Positions 51,627-60,099 of a stretch of DNA of 64,000 nt are shown one piece after another. Under the pieces are notes generated by a model, which did not search any database, had not been told where the DNA came from, and saw only the letters and a list, made by a program, of their open reading frames with translations. The translations under genes were made by a program, and so were the position numbers. The stretch lies in contig NZ_NFJR01000002.1 in the NCBI RefSeq assembly GCF_002159975.1, positions 62,001-126,000 on the forward strand, given 5' to 3'. Each line of letters starts with the position of its first letter. The first letter of the stretch is position 1. The stretch is from Barnesiella sp. An22. GTDB taxonomy: Bacteria; Bacteroidota; Bacteroidia; Bacteroidales; Barnesiellaceae.

Positions 51627-53408
51627 CTACCGAACGACTACTTTGTAGCCATTGACTATGTAGAGCCCGGCAGGAAGGGTAATCTCGGTTGTGCCCCGCT
51701 CGACCTCGGCCTCGCGCACCAGTTGCCCGGTAACGGCATAGACCCGCACGGTCGTCGCCTCGGGAGCCGATACGCACACGACACCTTGCGCCCCATACAC
51801 GGCCAGCGATTCGGCCCGGCCGGTCTGTATGCCCGAAGGGGTCTTCACATAGGGCTCCGACTCGTTGCCGGCGGCATCGATAGCCGTCACCACAAAGTAG
51901 TAGCCCGACTGCGTGCACGACGACACGTCGGCACTCGTCTCCCAGGTAATCTGCTGCAGATAGGTCGACTTTTCATACGTGGCAGGACTGTTGACCACCC
52001 GGCTAGGCACATAATAGAGAGCATATCGTATGGTCTCGTCGGCCCCGGGTGCCTGCCACGAAAGGGTGTTGCCAGAGAGGGTTATATCGGTAATCCGGGG
52101 GAGCGTTTGGGGTGTCTTCCACGACATGAGCGGGGTCAGGGCGGGTTGGGTAAACTTCTCCTCGGCCAGATAGTCGGCCAGACCATAGCTGAAAAACTGG
52201 GTCGTGTTGAAGAAGACATGGCCCGGAGCCCCCAGCAGGTCGGTCGACCGATTCATGTCCACCTCGAAACCGCACTCTTCGGTCCCCTGAGCAGCCGTAG
52301 CGGCTACCGACCGCTCGACCATCGAGAGGTTGTCGTATTCGCTCTCGGTGATGCGAAGCCGTTGCAGGATGCTGCGGCGTTGCGGAGCGCTCTGCGGCAT
52401 GGTCGAGATGCGCATGCTCGAGTAGAAGTGGCGCCCCATCACCTCGGCCACTCCGGCCCACCAGGGCACCAGCGTCTTGTAGCCCCAGGCCCGGGTGTTG
52501 AAGCTGGGCCAGTAGCATTGCGGCGAGATGTAGTCGATGCTCTTGGCCTTCAGCCAGGCCACCCCGTCGCAATAGAGTTGCGAATAGGCGCTCGTGCCGC
52601 CGCTCGTGTTCAGGTAGTCGATGCCGTAGGCGTTGGCCACGCTCTGCGGACCGCCCCAGATACCGAAGGGCCCGATACCGAATTTCACGGTAGGCTTCGT
52701 CGCCTGAATCATACTGTATATGTCGGCCATCAAGGTGTTTACATTCTCGCGACGCCAGTCGCCCACATCCTTGCCGGCCGGTTTGTAGAGGCTCTGCGAA
52801 TAGGCATCTTGGTTGGTAGTTCCCTCGTAGGGATAGAAATAGTCGTCGAAGATAACGCCGTCGACGTTGTAGTGGGTGATAATATCCTCGATGACATCGA
52901 CCAGATAGGCGGTCACTTCGGGATTGCCCGGGTCGAGGATATAGCTCGACGAATACTCGAGCAACCATTCGGGGTGATTCTTGCGGATGGGGTCATCGGC
53001 CCCGTGCATGTTCTTCACGCTCTCGTAACGATAGGGATTGATCCAGGCATGCAGCTCCATGCCCCGCTTGTGTGCCTCGTCGATAGCAAATGCCAGCGGG
53101 TCGTAGCCGGGATCCTTGCCTCGCGTGCCGGTGAGGTATTGCGACCACGGCTCGTAGGCCGACTGATACAGCGCATCGCACATGGGACGCACCTGCATGT
53201 AGACGGCATTCATGCGGGCCGCCTGCATACCGTCGAGTATCTCGACCAGTGCAGCCTGCTGCTGTGCGGCCGTCTGAGTCGATTTGGGCCAGTCGATATT
53301 GCTTACCGAGGCCAGCCACGTAGCCCGTAATTCTCGTTTGGGCGATTCGGCCACGGCCGAGAATAAGAAAACCGTAGCCAACAGGATGAGGAGCAGATGT
53401 TTTTTCAT
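51627..53408 (-). CDS. T9SS-exported family 10-like glycosidase (GHL10)
   Basis: The 593-residue protein starts at MKKHLLLILL (the upstream in-frame ATG at 53465 precedes the signal peptide and was rejected). The signal ends near AVAES. Residues ~25-370 match the GHL10 glycosidase family: RELRATWLASVSNIDWP, MNAVYMQVRPMCDALY, GMELHAWINPYR, DGVIFDDYFYPY and DYISPQCYWP. A fibronectin-type III-like module lies at ~445-530 and a T9SS C-terminal sorting domain at ~535-593. It probably acts outside the cell on a polysaccharide or on peptidoglycan-like glycans. Confidence 0.88.
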   Translation of the reverse strand: MKKHLLLILLATVFLFSAVAESPKRELRATWLASVSNIDWPKSTQTAAQQQAALVEILDGMQAARMNAVYMQVRPMCDALYQSAYEPWSQYLTGTRGKDPGYDPLAFAIDEAHKRGMELHAWINPYRYESVKNMHGADDPIRKNHPEWLLEYSSSYILDPGNPEVTAYLVDVIEDIITHYNVDGVIFDDYFYPYEGTTNQDAYSQSLYKPAGKDVGDWRRENVNTLMADIYSMIQATKPTVKFGIGPFGIWGGPQSVANAYGIDYLNTSGGTSAYSQLYCDGVAWLKAKSIDYISPQCYWPSFNTRAWGYKTLVPWWAGVAEVMGRHFYSSMRISTMPQSAPQRRSILQRLRITESEYDNLSMVERSVAATAAQGTEECGFEVDMNRSTDLLGAPGHVFFNTTQFFSYGLADYLAEEKFTQPALTPLMSWKTPQTLPRITDITLSGNTLSWQAPGADETIRYALYYVPSRVVNSPATYEKSTYLQQITWETSADVSSCTQSGYYFVVTAIDAAGNESEPYVKTPSGIQTGRAESLAVYGAQGVVCVSAPEATTVRVYAVTGQLVREAEVERGTTEITLPAGLYIVNGYKVVVR

Positions 53409-53436
53409 GTTATTTTCAGCAGATTGGTGTGCAGGA

Positions 53437-53444
53437 CAAAAATA
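53437..53444 (-). promoter_or_regulatory. -7 promoter element of the glycosidase gene (TATTTTTG)
   Basis: The minus strand reads TATTTTTG about 28 bases before the glycosidase ATG, with no clear upstream box. Confidence 0.45.
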
Positions 53445-53586
53445 CACCGAAAGCGAGAGATTCATTCACTCTGTTTTGCTAAAATAAAACAAATAACATT
53501 TAAAATACATTTACACACTCTGCTCTGCCATCCCTTCTCCCACACGAGGGAAGAGAGAAATAAGCAAAAGATTCCTTATCTTTGTA

Positions 53587-53670
53587 GAAGATAGGATGCG
53601 ACTCGACATAGCCAAACTTGAAAAACAAGTTTTCCCGTTTGTCTTTGCTCTCGCCTTTCACTATCTTTGC
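53587..53670 (-). repeat. Fourth copy of the promoter-bearing repeat unit
   Basis: The minus strand of this stretch aligns with the units near xerD: AAAGATAGTGAAAGGCGAG at its start, AAAGACAAAC, a perfect inner hairpin AAACTTG/CAAGTTT, then TCGAGTCGCATCCTATCTTC at its end. Just outside the end the sequence ACAAAGATAAGG repeats the start of a further unit before diverging, as at the joints of the xerD array. It lies in the 407-bp gap between the divergent glycosidase and ychF genes. Confidence 0.85.
53638..53669 (+). promoter_or_regulatory. ychF promoter inside the repeat unit
   Basis: TTTG (53638-53641), 20 bases, TATCTTTG (53662-53669): a perfect consensus promoter reading toward ychF. It predicts a leader of about 140 bases. 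A second TATCTTTG (53577-53584) lies just outside the unit without an upstream box. Confidence 0.75.
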
Positions 53671-53815
53671 AGGGCCTGCACAAACAGGAGGCGACAGGTC
53701 GAAAGCCCAGAACCGGGCGTTCACTTTGCTAAGCATTCAAAACCAACTACTTGCAACAGCCGCCACCCGTTGTAGCGATATTTTTTGGGAATATAAAACA
53801 AAACAATACAAGAGC

Positions 53816-54919
53816 ATGAGTTTACAATGTGGTATAGTCGGGCTGCCCAACGTGGGCAAATCGACTCTTTTCAACTGTTTGTCCAATGCCAAAGCGCAAT
53901 CGGCAAACTTTCCGTTCTGCACCATCGAGCCCAATGTGGGAGTGATTACCGTTCCTGACGAGCGGTTGAACAAACTGGCCGAACTGGTTCATCCCCAGCG
54001 CATCGTCCCCACGACGGTCGAGATTGTCGACATCGCCGGCCTGGTGAAAGGGGCCAGTAAAGGTGAGGGTCTGGGTAACAAGTTCCTCGCCAACATTCGC
54101 GAGACCGATGCCATTCTGCACGTGCTCCGCTGCTTCGACGACGACAACATCACACACGTCGACGGCTCGGTAAACCCCGTAAGAGACAAGGAAATTATCG
54201 ACTTTGAGCTGCAACTCAAGGACCTGGAGACCATCGAATCGCGCATTGCCAAGGTACAGAAACAGGCACAGACCGGCGGAGACAAGGCGGCCAAAATCGC
54301 CTACGAAGTGCTGAGCCGCTACAAAGAGGCTCTCGAGCAGGGCAAACCGGCCCGCACGGTCACCTTCGAGACCAAAGACGAGCAGAAGATTGCCCACGAC
54401 CTCTTCCTGCTCACCAACAAGCCGGTAATGTACATCTGCAACGTCGACGACGCCAGCGCCGTATCGGGCAACAAATATGTCGATATGGTACGCGAAGCCG
54501 TCAAGGACGAGCATGCCCAGATACTGATTGTGGCCGCCAAGACCGAATCGGAGATTGCCGAGTTCGAAACCTACGAAGAGCGGCAGATGTTCCTCAACGA
54601 AATCGGCCTCAAGGAGTCGGGCGTATCGCGCCTCATCCGCGCCGCCTACAGCCTGCTCAACCTCGAGACCTACTTCACCGCCGGACCGCAAGAGGTGCGT
54701 GCCTGGACCTACCTGAAGGGGAGCAAGGCTCCGCAGTGTGCCGGCATCATCCACACCGACTTCGAGAAGGGCTTTATCCGCGCCGAAGTCATCAAGTATG
54801 ACGACTACATCACCCTCGGGTCGGAAAACGCCTGCAAAGAGGCTGGAAAGATGTATATCGAAGGCAAGGATTATGTGGTGCAGGACGGCGACATCATGCA
54901 CTTCCGCTTCAACGTGTAA
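53816..54919 (+). CDS. ychF: Redox-regulated ATPase YchF
   Basis: YchF (OLA1 homologue) is an Obg-family P-loop protein that hydrolyses ATP and binds ribosomes. The 367-residue protein starts MSLQCGIVGLPNVGKST, with Walker A GLPNVGKST (8-16), the G3 block DIAGLVKGAS (~70-79), and a C-terminal TGS domain (~283-366). The NVDDAS segment stands where the GTP-specific NKxD would be, which fits ATP preference. The open frame reaches back to 53618 through the repeat unit, but the family start is ATG 53816. Confidence 0.96.
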   Translation: MSLQCGIVGLPNVGKSTLFNCLSNAKAQSANFPFCTIEPNVGVITVPDERLNKLAELVHPQRIVPTTVEIVDIAGLVKGASKGEGLGNKFLANIRETDAILHVLRCFDDDNITHVDGSVNPVRDKEIIDFELQLKDLETIESRIAKVQKQAQTGGDKAAKIAYEVLSRYKEALEQGKPARTVTFETKDEQKIAHDLFLLTNKPVMYICNVDDASAVSGNKYVDMVREAVKDEHAQILIVAAKTESEIAEFETYEERQMFLNEIGLKESGVSRLIRAAYSLLNLETYFTAGPQEVRAWTYLKGSKAPQCAGIIHTDFEKGFIRAEVIKYDDYITLGSENACKEAGKMYIEGKDYVVQDGDIMHFRFNV

Positions 54920-54939
54920 GCTGCGTTGATTATCTACAT

Positions 54940-54980
54940 ACAACAAAGGCGATGAAATTCGATTTCATCGCCTTTGTTGT
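54940..54980. terminator. Bidirectional terminator hairpin
   Basis: A perfect 19-bp stem (ACAACAAAGGCGATGAAAT with its complement) closes a TCG loop between the convergent ychF and protease genes. Confidence 0.75.
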
Positions 54981-55005
54981 ATCCGATGTATAGGTCCGGA
55001 AACTA

Positions 55006-56682
55006 TCAGTGCTTCCCGGTGAGGTTCAAAATCTGGCCATAGCGGGTCTTGTCGTTCACAATCGAGCAGGCCTCGGTCAAATCCTTGTCGTCCTTGATCG
55101 ACTCGATGATTTCGCCCTTCTGGTGGTAATATCGCTTCACGATTTCAATCGAGAGCAACTGGCTTATCTCGTCGCGGAAAGTCTCCAGGTCGCGGTCCAG
55201 GTCGTGATTCAGACTGGCTTCCAGCGCCTCGAACTGCTTCTGGGTCTTCTCATCGAAGTAGCCCTCGAACTTGGCCACCTCCTTCAAGTCAGAGAGGATG
55301 CGTTCGCTCTGCTTGTCGTATTTGAAGTTCTTCGACTTCACGAAGGCCTTAAACTCGTTATAGACCGAGTCGGGCAATACGAACTCCTTGGCGGGGGCAA
55401 TCGTATCGTGACGAGCGGCGTATTGGTTGGCAAAGTCGAAGAAATAGAAATCGCGCATCAGGTAGTAGCCGATGTTGCCCCGACGCTCGACCGAAGTCTC
55501 TACATCGGGCTTGATGCCGCCACCGTCGCGCACAATGCGGCCGTGAGCCGTCTTGAACTCGTGCGTGAGACTGTCGGGGATACGGGCCACGCTGCCGTCG
55601 GGGTTGCGGTGCGAGTAGTCGATAGCCTGGATAAGGCGGCCGCTGGGGATATAGTAGCGGGCAATCGTCACCTTGAGCATGCCATTATAGGGCAATGGAC
55701 GGGTAGACTGTACCAGCCCTTTGCCATACGAACGCGAGCCCACGATTACGGCCCGGTCGAGGTCTTGCAGCGAACCGGCTACAATCTCCGACGACGAGGC
55801 GGTACCGCCATCGATCAGTACGGCCAGCGGTATCTTTTCATCGACCGGCTCTTGGGTGGTCTTGTAGATCTTGTCCATCTTCTTGTTGCGTCCCCGGGTC
55901 GAGAGCACCTCTACCCCTTTGGGAACAAACAGGTTGACAATCTGCACGGCCTGCTCGAGTATACCGCCGCCGTTGCCTCGCAGGTCGAGCACCAGCGAGG
56001 TGATGCCCCGACGCTTCAGCTCTTGCAGAGCCCGTTTCACCTCATCGGCGGCCGAGTCGGTAAAACTGCTCAGGTAGATGTAGCCCACACTGTCGCATAC
56101 CACATCGTAGTAGGGTACGGCGGGCATCTGTATCTTTTTGCGGGTCAGGTCGAAGGAGAGAAGCCCCTCGACACCCGGCCGCTCTACGGTCACCTTCAAC
56201 TTGGTATTGGCCGGACCTTTCAGCCGTTCGCTCACCTTCGAGCTGCTCCAACCGGCCACCGAATCGTTGTTGATCATCACAATCTTGTCGCCCGGGCGCA
56301 GACCGGCCAATTGGGCAGGCATCCCTTCGTAGGGTTCCGATATGTAGACCGCCTTGTCGCGCTCCATAATGAGCGAACCTATGCCGGCATACTCGCCGGT
56401 GGTAGAGAAGAAGAAATCGTCCTTCTCCTTCTCGGGGATATATTCGGTATAGGGGTCGAGCCGGCCCAACATGGCATTCACCCCGTCGCCAATCGCCTTT
56501 TCGGCATTGATGGTATCGACATAAAAGAGGTTCAACTCCTTGAACAGTGCATTGAATATATCGAGATTACGCGAAACTTCGAAATCCCTCCGATCCGATT
56601 TTCCGGCCGGTGCCGCACTCACGCTCCCTGCCACGAGGGTCAGCGCACAGGCGATTCCTAAAACCAAATGTATTTTTCTCAT
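55006..56682 (-). CDS. S41-family C-terminal processing peptidase
   Basis: The 558-residue protein has a signal peptide (~1-24, ending VSAAP). It holds a PDZ domain (~75-165; PYEGMPAQLAGLRPGDKIVMIN) and the tail-specific protease core with the catalytic Ser in GGTASSSEIVAGSL (~295) and Lys in YGKGLVQS (~323). A C-terminal helical region follows. Such CtpA-type enzymes trim or degrade periplasmic proteins at the C-terminus. The start at ATG 56682 was chosen because the longer frame overlaps the upstream kinase gene; 34 bases separate the two genes, so they are co-transcribed. Confidence 0.93.
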   Translation of the reverse strand: MRKIHLVLGIACALTLVAGSVSAAPAGKSDRRDFEVSRNLDIFNALFKELNLFYVDTINAEKAIGDGVNAMLGRLDPYTEYIPEKEKDDFFFSTTGEYAGIGSLIMERDKAVYISEPYEGMPAQLAGLRPGDKIVMINNDSVAGWSSSKVSERLKGPANTKLKVTVERPGVEGLLSFDLTRKKIQMPAVPYYDVVCDSVGYIYLSSFTDSAADEVKRALQELKRRGITSLVLDLRGNGGGILEQAVQIVNLFVPKGVEVLSTRGRNKKMDKIYKTTQEPVDEKIPLAVLIDGGTASSSEIVAGSLQDLDRAVIVGSRSYGKGLVQSTRPLPYNGMLKVTIARYYIPSGRLIQAIDYSHRNPDGSVARIPDSLTHEFKTAHGRIVRDGGGIKPDVETSVERRGNIGYYLMRDFYFFDFANQYAARHDTIAPAKEFVLPDSVYNEFKAFVKSKNFKYDKQSERILSDLKEVAKFEGYFDEKTQKQFEALEASLNHDLDRDLETFRDEISQLLSIEIVKRYYHQKGEIIESIKDDKDLTEACSIVNDKTRYGQILNLTGKH

Positions 56683-56716
56683 CACTCTCTGTTTTGTCTT
56701 AGCTTTACGAAGATAG

Positions 56717-57709
56717 TCAATGCGACCGGTCCCCGGCAATCAAGGCGGCCACTTTTAACTTTATTTCATCCCATATCTCATCGCTCATCTTGGTACCGAT
56801 TACCTTGATGACCCGGCCGGCCAACAACGAACCTATCTCGCCGCAAACATGCAGCGAGCAGTGTTGCGACAGGCCGTAGAGGAAACCCGAAGCATAGAGA
56901 TCGCCGGCCCCGGTAGAATCGATGCGTACCTCGGGCGTAGCCGGTACCTCGACAATGCTATCGCCGCAACCAACGAACGACCCCTGCGCACCGCACTTGA
57001 CCACCGCAATCCTGCAGCAGCGGGCCAGTGTCTCGACAGCTTGCCGCGGCTCCTCGCCCGTATAGGCCATGGCCTCCTCTTCGTTGGCAAAAAGGATGTC
57101 GACATAGTTCTCGACCAAAGTACGGATGATGGCGTAATTCTCTTTCACGACATTGTAGCTCGCCATATCGAACGAGACCTGCAACCCCAGCTCCTTGGCC
57201 AGTTGCACGGCCCGCAGAATGAGGGCTTCGTCCTGTACCAGATAGCCCTCGATGTGAAGCAGGTCGTACCCGGCAAACATCTCGGGGGTAAGCTCGTCGG
57301 CACTCAGCGTAGAGGCGGCACCCAGAAACGTACCGAACGTACGTTCGCCGTCGGGGGTAATCAGGGTCATGGCACACCCCGAAGCCTGGTCACTCTCAAT
57401 CAACGAAGTTTTCACCCCGTTACGCTCCATATCTTCACGGAAGAAACGCCCATAGGCATCGCGCCCAATCTTGCCGATGAAACCACCCGACACACCCATA
57501 CGGGTCACACCCGATACGGCATTGGCAGCCGAGCCACCCGAAGCCAACGTGGTTTCCAGCCCTTCGAAGACCGCCATGATTTTCAACAGACGCTCCTCGT
57601 CAATCAGTTGCATACCCCCTTTCAAAAGGCCCATCTCCTCGAAACACGAGTCGGAATGCAAACGTGCCAGCACATCGGTCAGTGCGTTTCCCAATCCTAC
57701 TATCCTCAT
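56717..57709 (-). CDS. PfkB-family carbohydrate/nucleoside kinase (adenosine kinase-like)
   Basis: The 330-residue protein has the ribokinase-fold N-terminal motif GGSAANAVSG (~57-66) and the PfkB C-terminal signature DSTGAGDLYASGFLYG (~263-278) with the catalytic Asp. The start MRIVGLGNALTDVLA is the adenosine kinase-like form (GNALxD). The upstream in-frame ATG at 57760 overlaps the tRNA promoter region and was rejected. Substrate may be adenosine or a sugar. It is followed by the S41 protease gene. Confidence 0.9.
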   Translation of the reverse strand: MRIVGLGNALTDVLARLHSDSCFEEMGLLKGGMQLIDEERLLKIMAVFEGLETTLASGGSAANAVSGVTRMGVSGGFIGKIGRDAYGRFFREDMERNGVKTSLIESDQASGCAMTLITPDGERTFGTFLGAASTLSADELTPEMFAGYDLLHIEGYLVQDEALILRAVQLAKELGLQVSFDMASYNVVKENYAIIRTLVENYVDILFANEEEAMAYTGEEPRQAVETLARCCRIAVVKCGAQGSFVGCGDSIVEVPATPEVRIDSTGAGDLYASGFLYGLSQHCSLHVCGEIGSLLAGRVIKVIGTKMSDEIWDEIKLKVAALIAGDRSH

Positions 57710-57729
57710 TTGCGGAAAAATTTTTTTTG

Positions 57730-57737
57730 CAAATATA
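57730..57737 (-). promoter_or_regulatory. -7 promoter element of the PfkB kinase gene (TATATTTG)
   Basis: The minus strand reads TATATTTG 20 bases before the ATG. It abuts the upstream box of the divergent tRNA promoter, sharing base 57737. Confidence 0.55.
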
Positions 57738-57768
57738 TTGCATAATTGGAAATAACCCATTACTTTTG
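57737..57768 (+). promoter_or_regulatory. Promoter of the tRNA-Asn pair
   Basis: ATTG (57737-57740), 20 bases, TACTTTTG (57761-57768), 26 bases before the first tRNA. The -7 box is perfect and the upstream box has one mismatch. Confidence 0.7.
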
Positions 57769-57794
57769 CATCGCATTTTTAAGGAATGACATCT

Positions 57795-57868
57795 TCTTCA
57801 GTAGCTCAGTCGGTTAGAGCATCTGACTGTTAATCAGAGGGTCGTTGGTTCAAGTCCAACCTGAAGAG
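57795..57868 (+). tRNA. tRNA-Asn (GTT), copy 1
   Basis: A 74-nt cloverleaf: acceptor TCTTCAG/CTGAAGA with discriminator G, D arm GCTC/GAGC, anticodon loop CTGTTAA (anticodon GTT), T stem GTTGG/CCAAC with TTCAAGT. CC but not CCA follows. Confidence 0.97.
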
Positions 57869-57890
57869 CCAAACATTTTGAAACACCTAT

Positions 57891-57964
57891 TCTTCAGTAG
57901 CTCAGTCGGTTAGAGCATCTGACTGTTAATCAGAGGGTCGTTGGTTCAAGTCCAACCTGAAGAG
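57891..57964 (+). tRNA. tRNA-Asn (GTT), copy 2
   Basis: The 74 bases are identical to copy 1, 22 bases downstream. A terminator hairpin follows 8 bases later, so both are processed from one transcript. Confidence 0.97.
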
Positions 57965-57971
57965 CTTCCGG

Positions 57972-58002
57972 AGAGTTCGTTCACAAGACGAACTCTTTTT
58001 TT
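57972..58002 (+). terminator. Rho-independent terminator of the tRNA-Asn pair
   Basis: AGAGTTCGT pairs with ACGAACTCT around a seven-base loop and is followed by TTTTTT. Confidence 0.9.
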
Positions 58003-58143
58003 CACCCCAAAAACAATGAATTATGGACGATTCAAACCCGCGAGCGAACAATAGTATTCACCTCTCCCTGGAGAGCAAGTAAGGTTTGAAGGTCAAATTT
58101 TGCGGGCTCCTCTTGGGATACAAAACAAGAAAGGAGCAACGCG

Positions 58144-59070
58144 ATGAGAAAATATCTCTTTTGTGAAGCCGGTTTCGTAGAGAAACCCAATTGGCTGCCC
58201 AACTGCTGGGTAAACGTAGAGTGCCCCACGCAAGACGATTTCGATTTCCTGAAAAACGATTTGAAGGTACCCGCCTCGTTTTTACACGACATCGCCGATA
58301 CCGACGAACGGCCGCGTATCGACAACGAAGGCAACTGGCTGTTGACCATCCTGCGTATACCTATTGTCGAACGCAACAGCACCATCTCCTACACCACCGT
58401 GCCCATCGGCATCATCACCAACAACGAGATTCTCGTTTCGGTCTGCTACCGCTCGACCGACATGATTCCCGATTTCATCGAGCATACCCGCCGCAAGGAG
58501 ATTGCGGTGCCCAACAAATACGAGTTCATTCTGCGGCTCATCTACTCGTCGGCCGTGTGGTACCTCAAGTACCTGAAACAGATTTACAACGAGGTGAGCT
58601 CGGCCGAAAAGGAGCTGCAACGGAGCATCCGCAACGAAGACCTGCTGCGACTGATGAACCTGCAGAAGTGCCTCGTCTACTTCAACACCTCGATTCGAGG
58701 CAACGAAATGATGATCAGCAAACTGCCCAAGATTTTCCACGAAAAGGACTACCAGAACCCCGAACTGCTCGACGACGTGATGATCGAGCTGCGGCAGGCC
58801 CACAACATGGTGAATATTTACAGCGACATCCTCACCGGCACGATGGATGCCTTTGCCTCCATCATCTCGAACAACGTGAACACCATCATGAAACGCATGA
58901 CCAGCCTCTCGATTGTGCTCATGGTGCCCACGCTCATCGCCAGCTTCTACGGCATGAACGTCGACATTCACATCGAGCAGATACCGCACGCCTTCTCGCT
59001 GATCGTCTTCTTCTCGATACTGTTGTCGGCCCTGGCATTCATTATCTTCCGGAAAATCAAGTGGTTCTGA
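58144..59070 (+). CDS. CorA-family divalent cation (magnesium) transporter
   Basis: The 308-residue protein has the large N-terminal cytoplasmic funnel domain (~1-245) and two C-terminal TMs. The first TM ends with the YGMNV signature (Gly-Met-Asn, ~279-281), which forms the selectivity filter of CorA channels, and the last TM ends with a basic tail (FRKIKWF). It takes up Mg2+, or Co2+/Ni2+. AAGGAG stands before the ATG. The 141-bp upstream gap after the tRNA terminator shows no clear promoter. Confidence 0.93.
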   Translation: MRKYLFCEAGFVEKPNWLPNCWVNVECPTQDDFDFLKNDLKVPASFLHDIADTDERPRIDNEGNWLLTILRIPIVERNSTISYTTVPIGIITNNEILVSVCYRSTDMIPDFIEHTRRKEIAVPNKYEFILRLIYSSAVWYLKYLKQIYNEVSSAEKELQRSIRNEDLLRLMNLQKCLVYFNTSIRGNEMMISKLPKIFHEKDYQNPELLDDVMIELRQAHNMVNIYSDILTGTMDAFASIISNNVNTIMKRMTSLSIVLMVPTLIASFYGMNVDIHIEQIPHAFSLIVFFSILLSALAFIIFRKIKWF

Positions 59071-59165
59071 CCGGTATTCCCGACGGGTGGACGGTGTAAT
59101 CCCCTCCCCCGTCACCCCCTGTTCAACAACCGTCACCCCGCTGTGACCGATATACCTGCACGACG

Positions 59166-59999
59166 ATGAAAACCCAAACGCTCTACATCACCGACCTGGA
59201 CGGGACTCTGCTCAACGGCAACTCCGTGGTTTCGCCCCGCTCTACCCAGATTATCAACGACCTGCTGCACAAGGGCATGCGATTCACCGTGGCTACGGCC
59301 CGCACGCCGGCTACGGTAGTCCCGTTGCTGCAACAGCTCGACCTCGATATTCCGGCCGTGCTCATGAACGGGGCCGTACTCTACGACATCCGTCGCAAAC
59401 GCTACATCCGGGCCAACGGATTCACCGACAACTCGGCCCTCAACTACATCGACCTGCTCGAGAAGCGCGACCTGGTGCCCTTTGTCTATCGCATCGACAA
59501 CAACAAGCTGCACGTCTTCCACAAACCGCTGTCCAACGAGATGCAGCGCGAATTCAAACGTCAGCGCGAGAATACACCCTACAAGGATTTCGTACCCGTC
59601 GACCGCTACGCCGAGCCGCTGCTCGACCGGCCGCCGCTCTTCATCCTGGTCATCGACCGGTTCGACCGACTCGAGACCGCAGCCGCCGAGATAGGCCGGG
59701 CCGGACAATGCAGCATCTTCTGCTACCGCGACATCGTAGACCCCAGCTACGGCAACCTCGAAATCTACCCGCAGGGGGTCTCCAAGGCATCGACCGCCCA
59801 GCAGATTGTCGACCACCTCAACCCCTGGGAGGTGGTGGCCTTCGGCGACAACCTCAACGACCTGCCCCTCTTCCGCATGGCCGACCGGCGATATGCTCCC
59901 GAGAACGCCATGGACGAGGTGAAACGGCAGGCCACCGCCATCATCCCCGACAACAATCACGACGGCGTGGCCCGTTTCCTCTACGACGACTATCTCTAA
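59166..59999 (+). CDS. Cof-type HAD-IIB family hydrolase
   Basis: The 277-residue protein has motif I YITDLDGTLLNGNS (~6-19; nucleophile Asp in DLDGT), motif II VATARTP (~44-50), a C2 cap domain (~85-195), motif III Lys in PQGVSKAS (~207) and motif IV AFGDNLNDLPLF (~224-235). Members dephosphorylate sugar phosphates or flavin mononucleotide. A hairpin terminator follows. Confidence 0.93.
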   Translation: MKTQTLYITDLDGTLLNGNSVVSPRSTQIINDLLHKGMRFTVATARTPATVVPLLQQLDLDIPAVLMNGAVLYDIRRKRYIRANGFTDNSALNYIDLLEKRDLVPFVYRIDNNKLHVFHKPLSNEMQREFKRQRENTPYKDFVPVDRYAEPLLDRPPLFILVIDRFDRLETAAAEIGRAGQCSIFCYRDIVDPSYGNLEIYPQGVSKASTAQQIVDHLNPWEVVAFGDNLNDLPLFRMADRRYAPENAMDEVKRQATAIIPDNNHDGVARFLYDDYL

Positions 60000-60010
60000 A
60001 CCCGCTCCGT

Positions 60011-60043
60011 TACAGATAAAATACAGATAGTTTACAGATAAAA
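60011..60043 (+). repeat. Three short direct repeats (11-bp period)
   Basis: TACAGATA occurs three times (60011, 60022 and 60033) with a period of 11 bases, in the gap between the HAD gene and its terminator. Confidence 0.7.
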
Positions 60044-60044
60044 C

Positions 60045-60077
60045 ATAAGCCGTAAGAGACTCACTCTCACGGCTTAT
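60045..60077. terminator. Bidirectional terminator hairpin
   Basis: ATAAGCCGT-A-AGAG pairs with CTCT-C-ACGGCTTAT around a five-base loop, between the convergent HAD and EamA genes. Confidence 0.7.
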
Positions 60078-60099
60078 ATGTATATACTCTTTTAAAGTC

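Noticed and set aside
53618-53815. N-terminal extension of YchF
   Set aside because: The 66 extra codons read through the repeat unit and promoter; the family starts at MSLQCGIVG.
58003-58143. Magnesium riboswitch before corA
   Set aside because: No long conserved hairpin set is visible in the 141-base leader; only a Shine-Dalgarno-like AAGGAG was seen.
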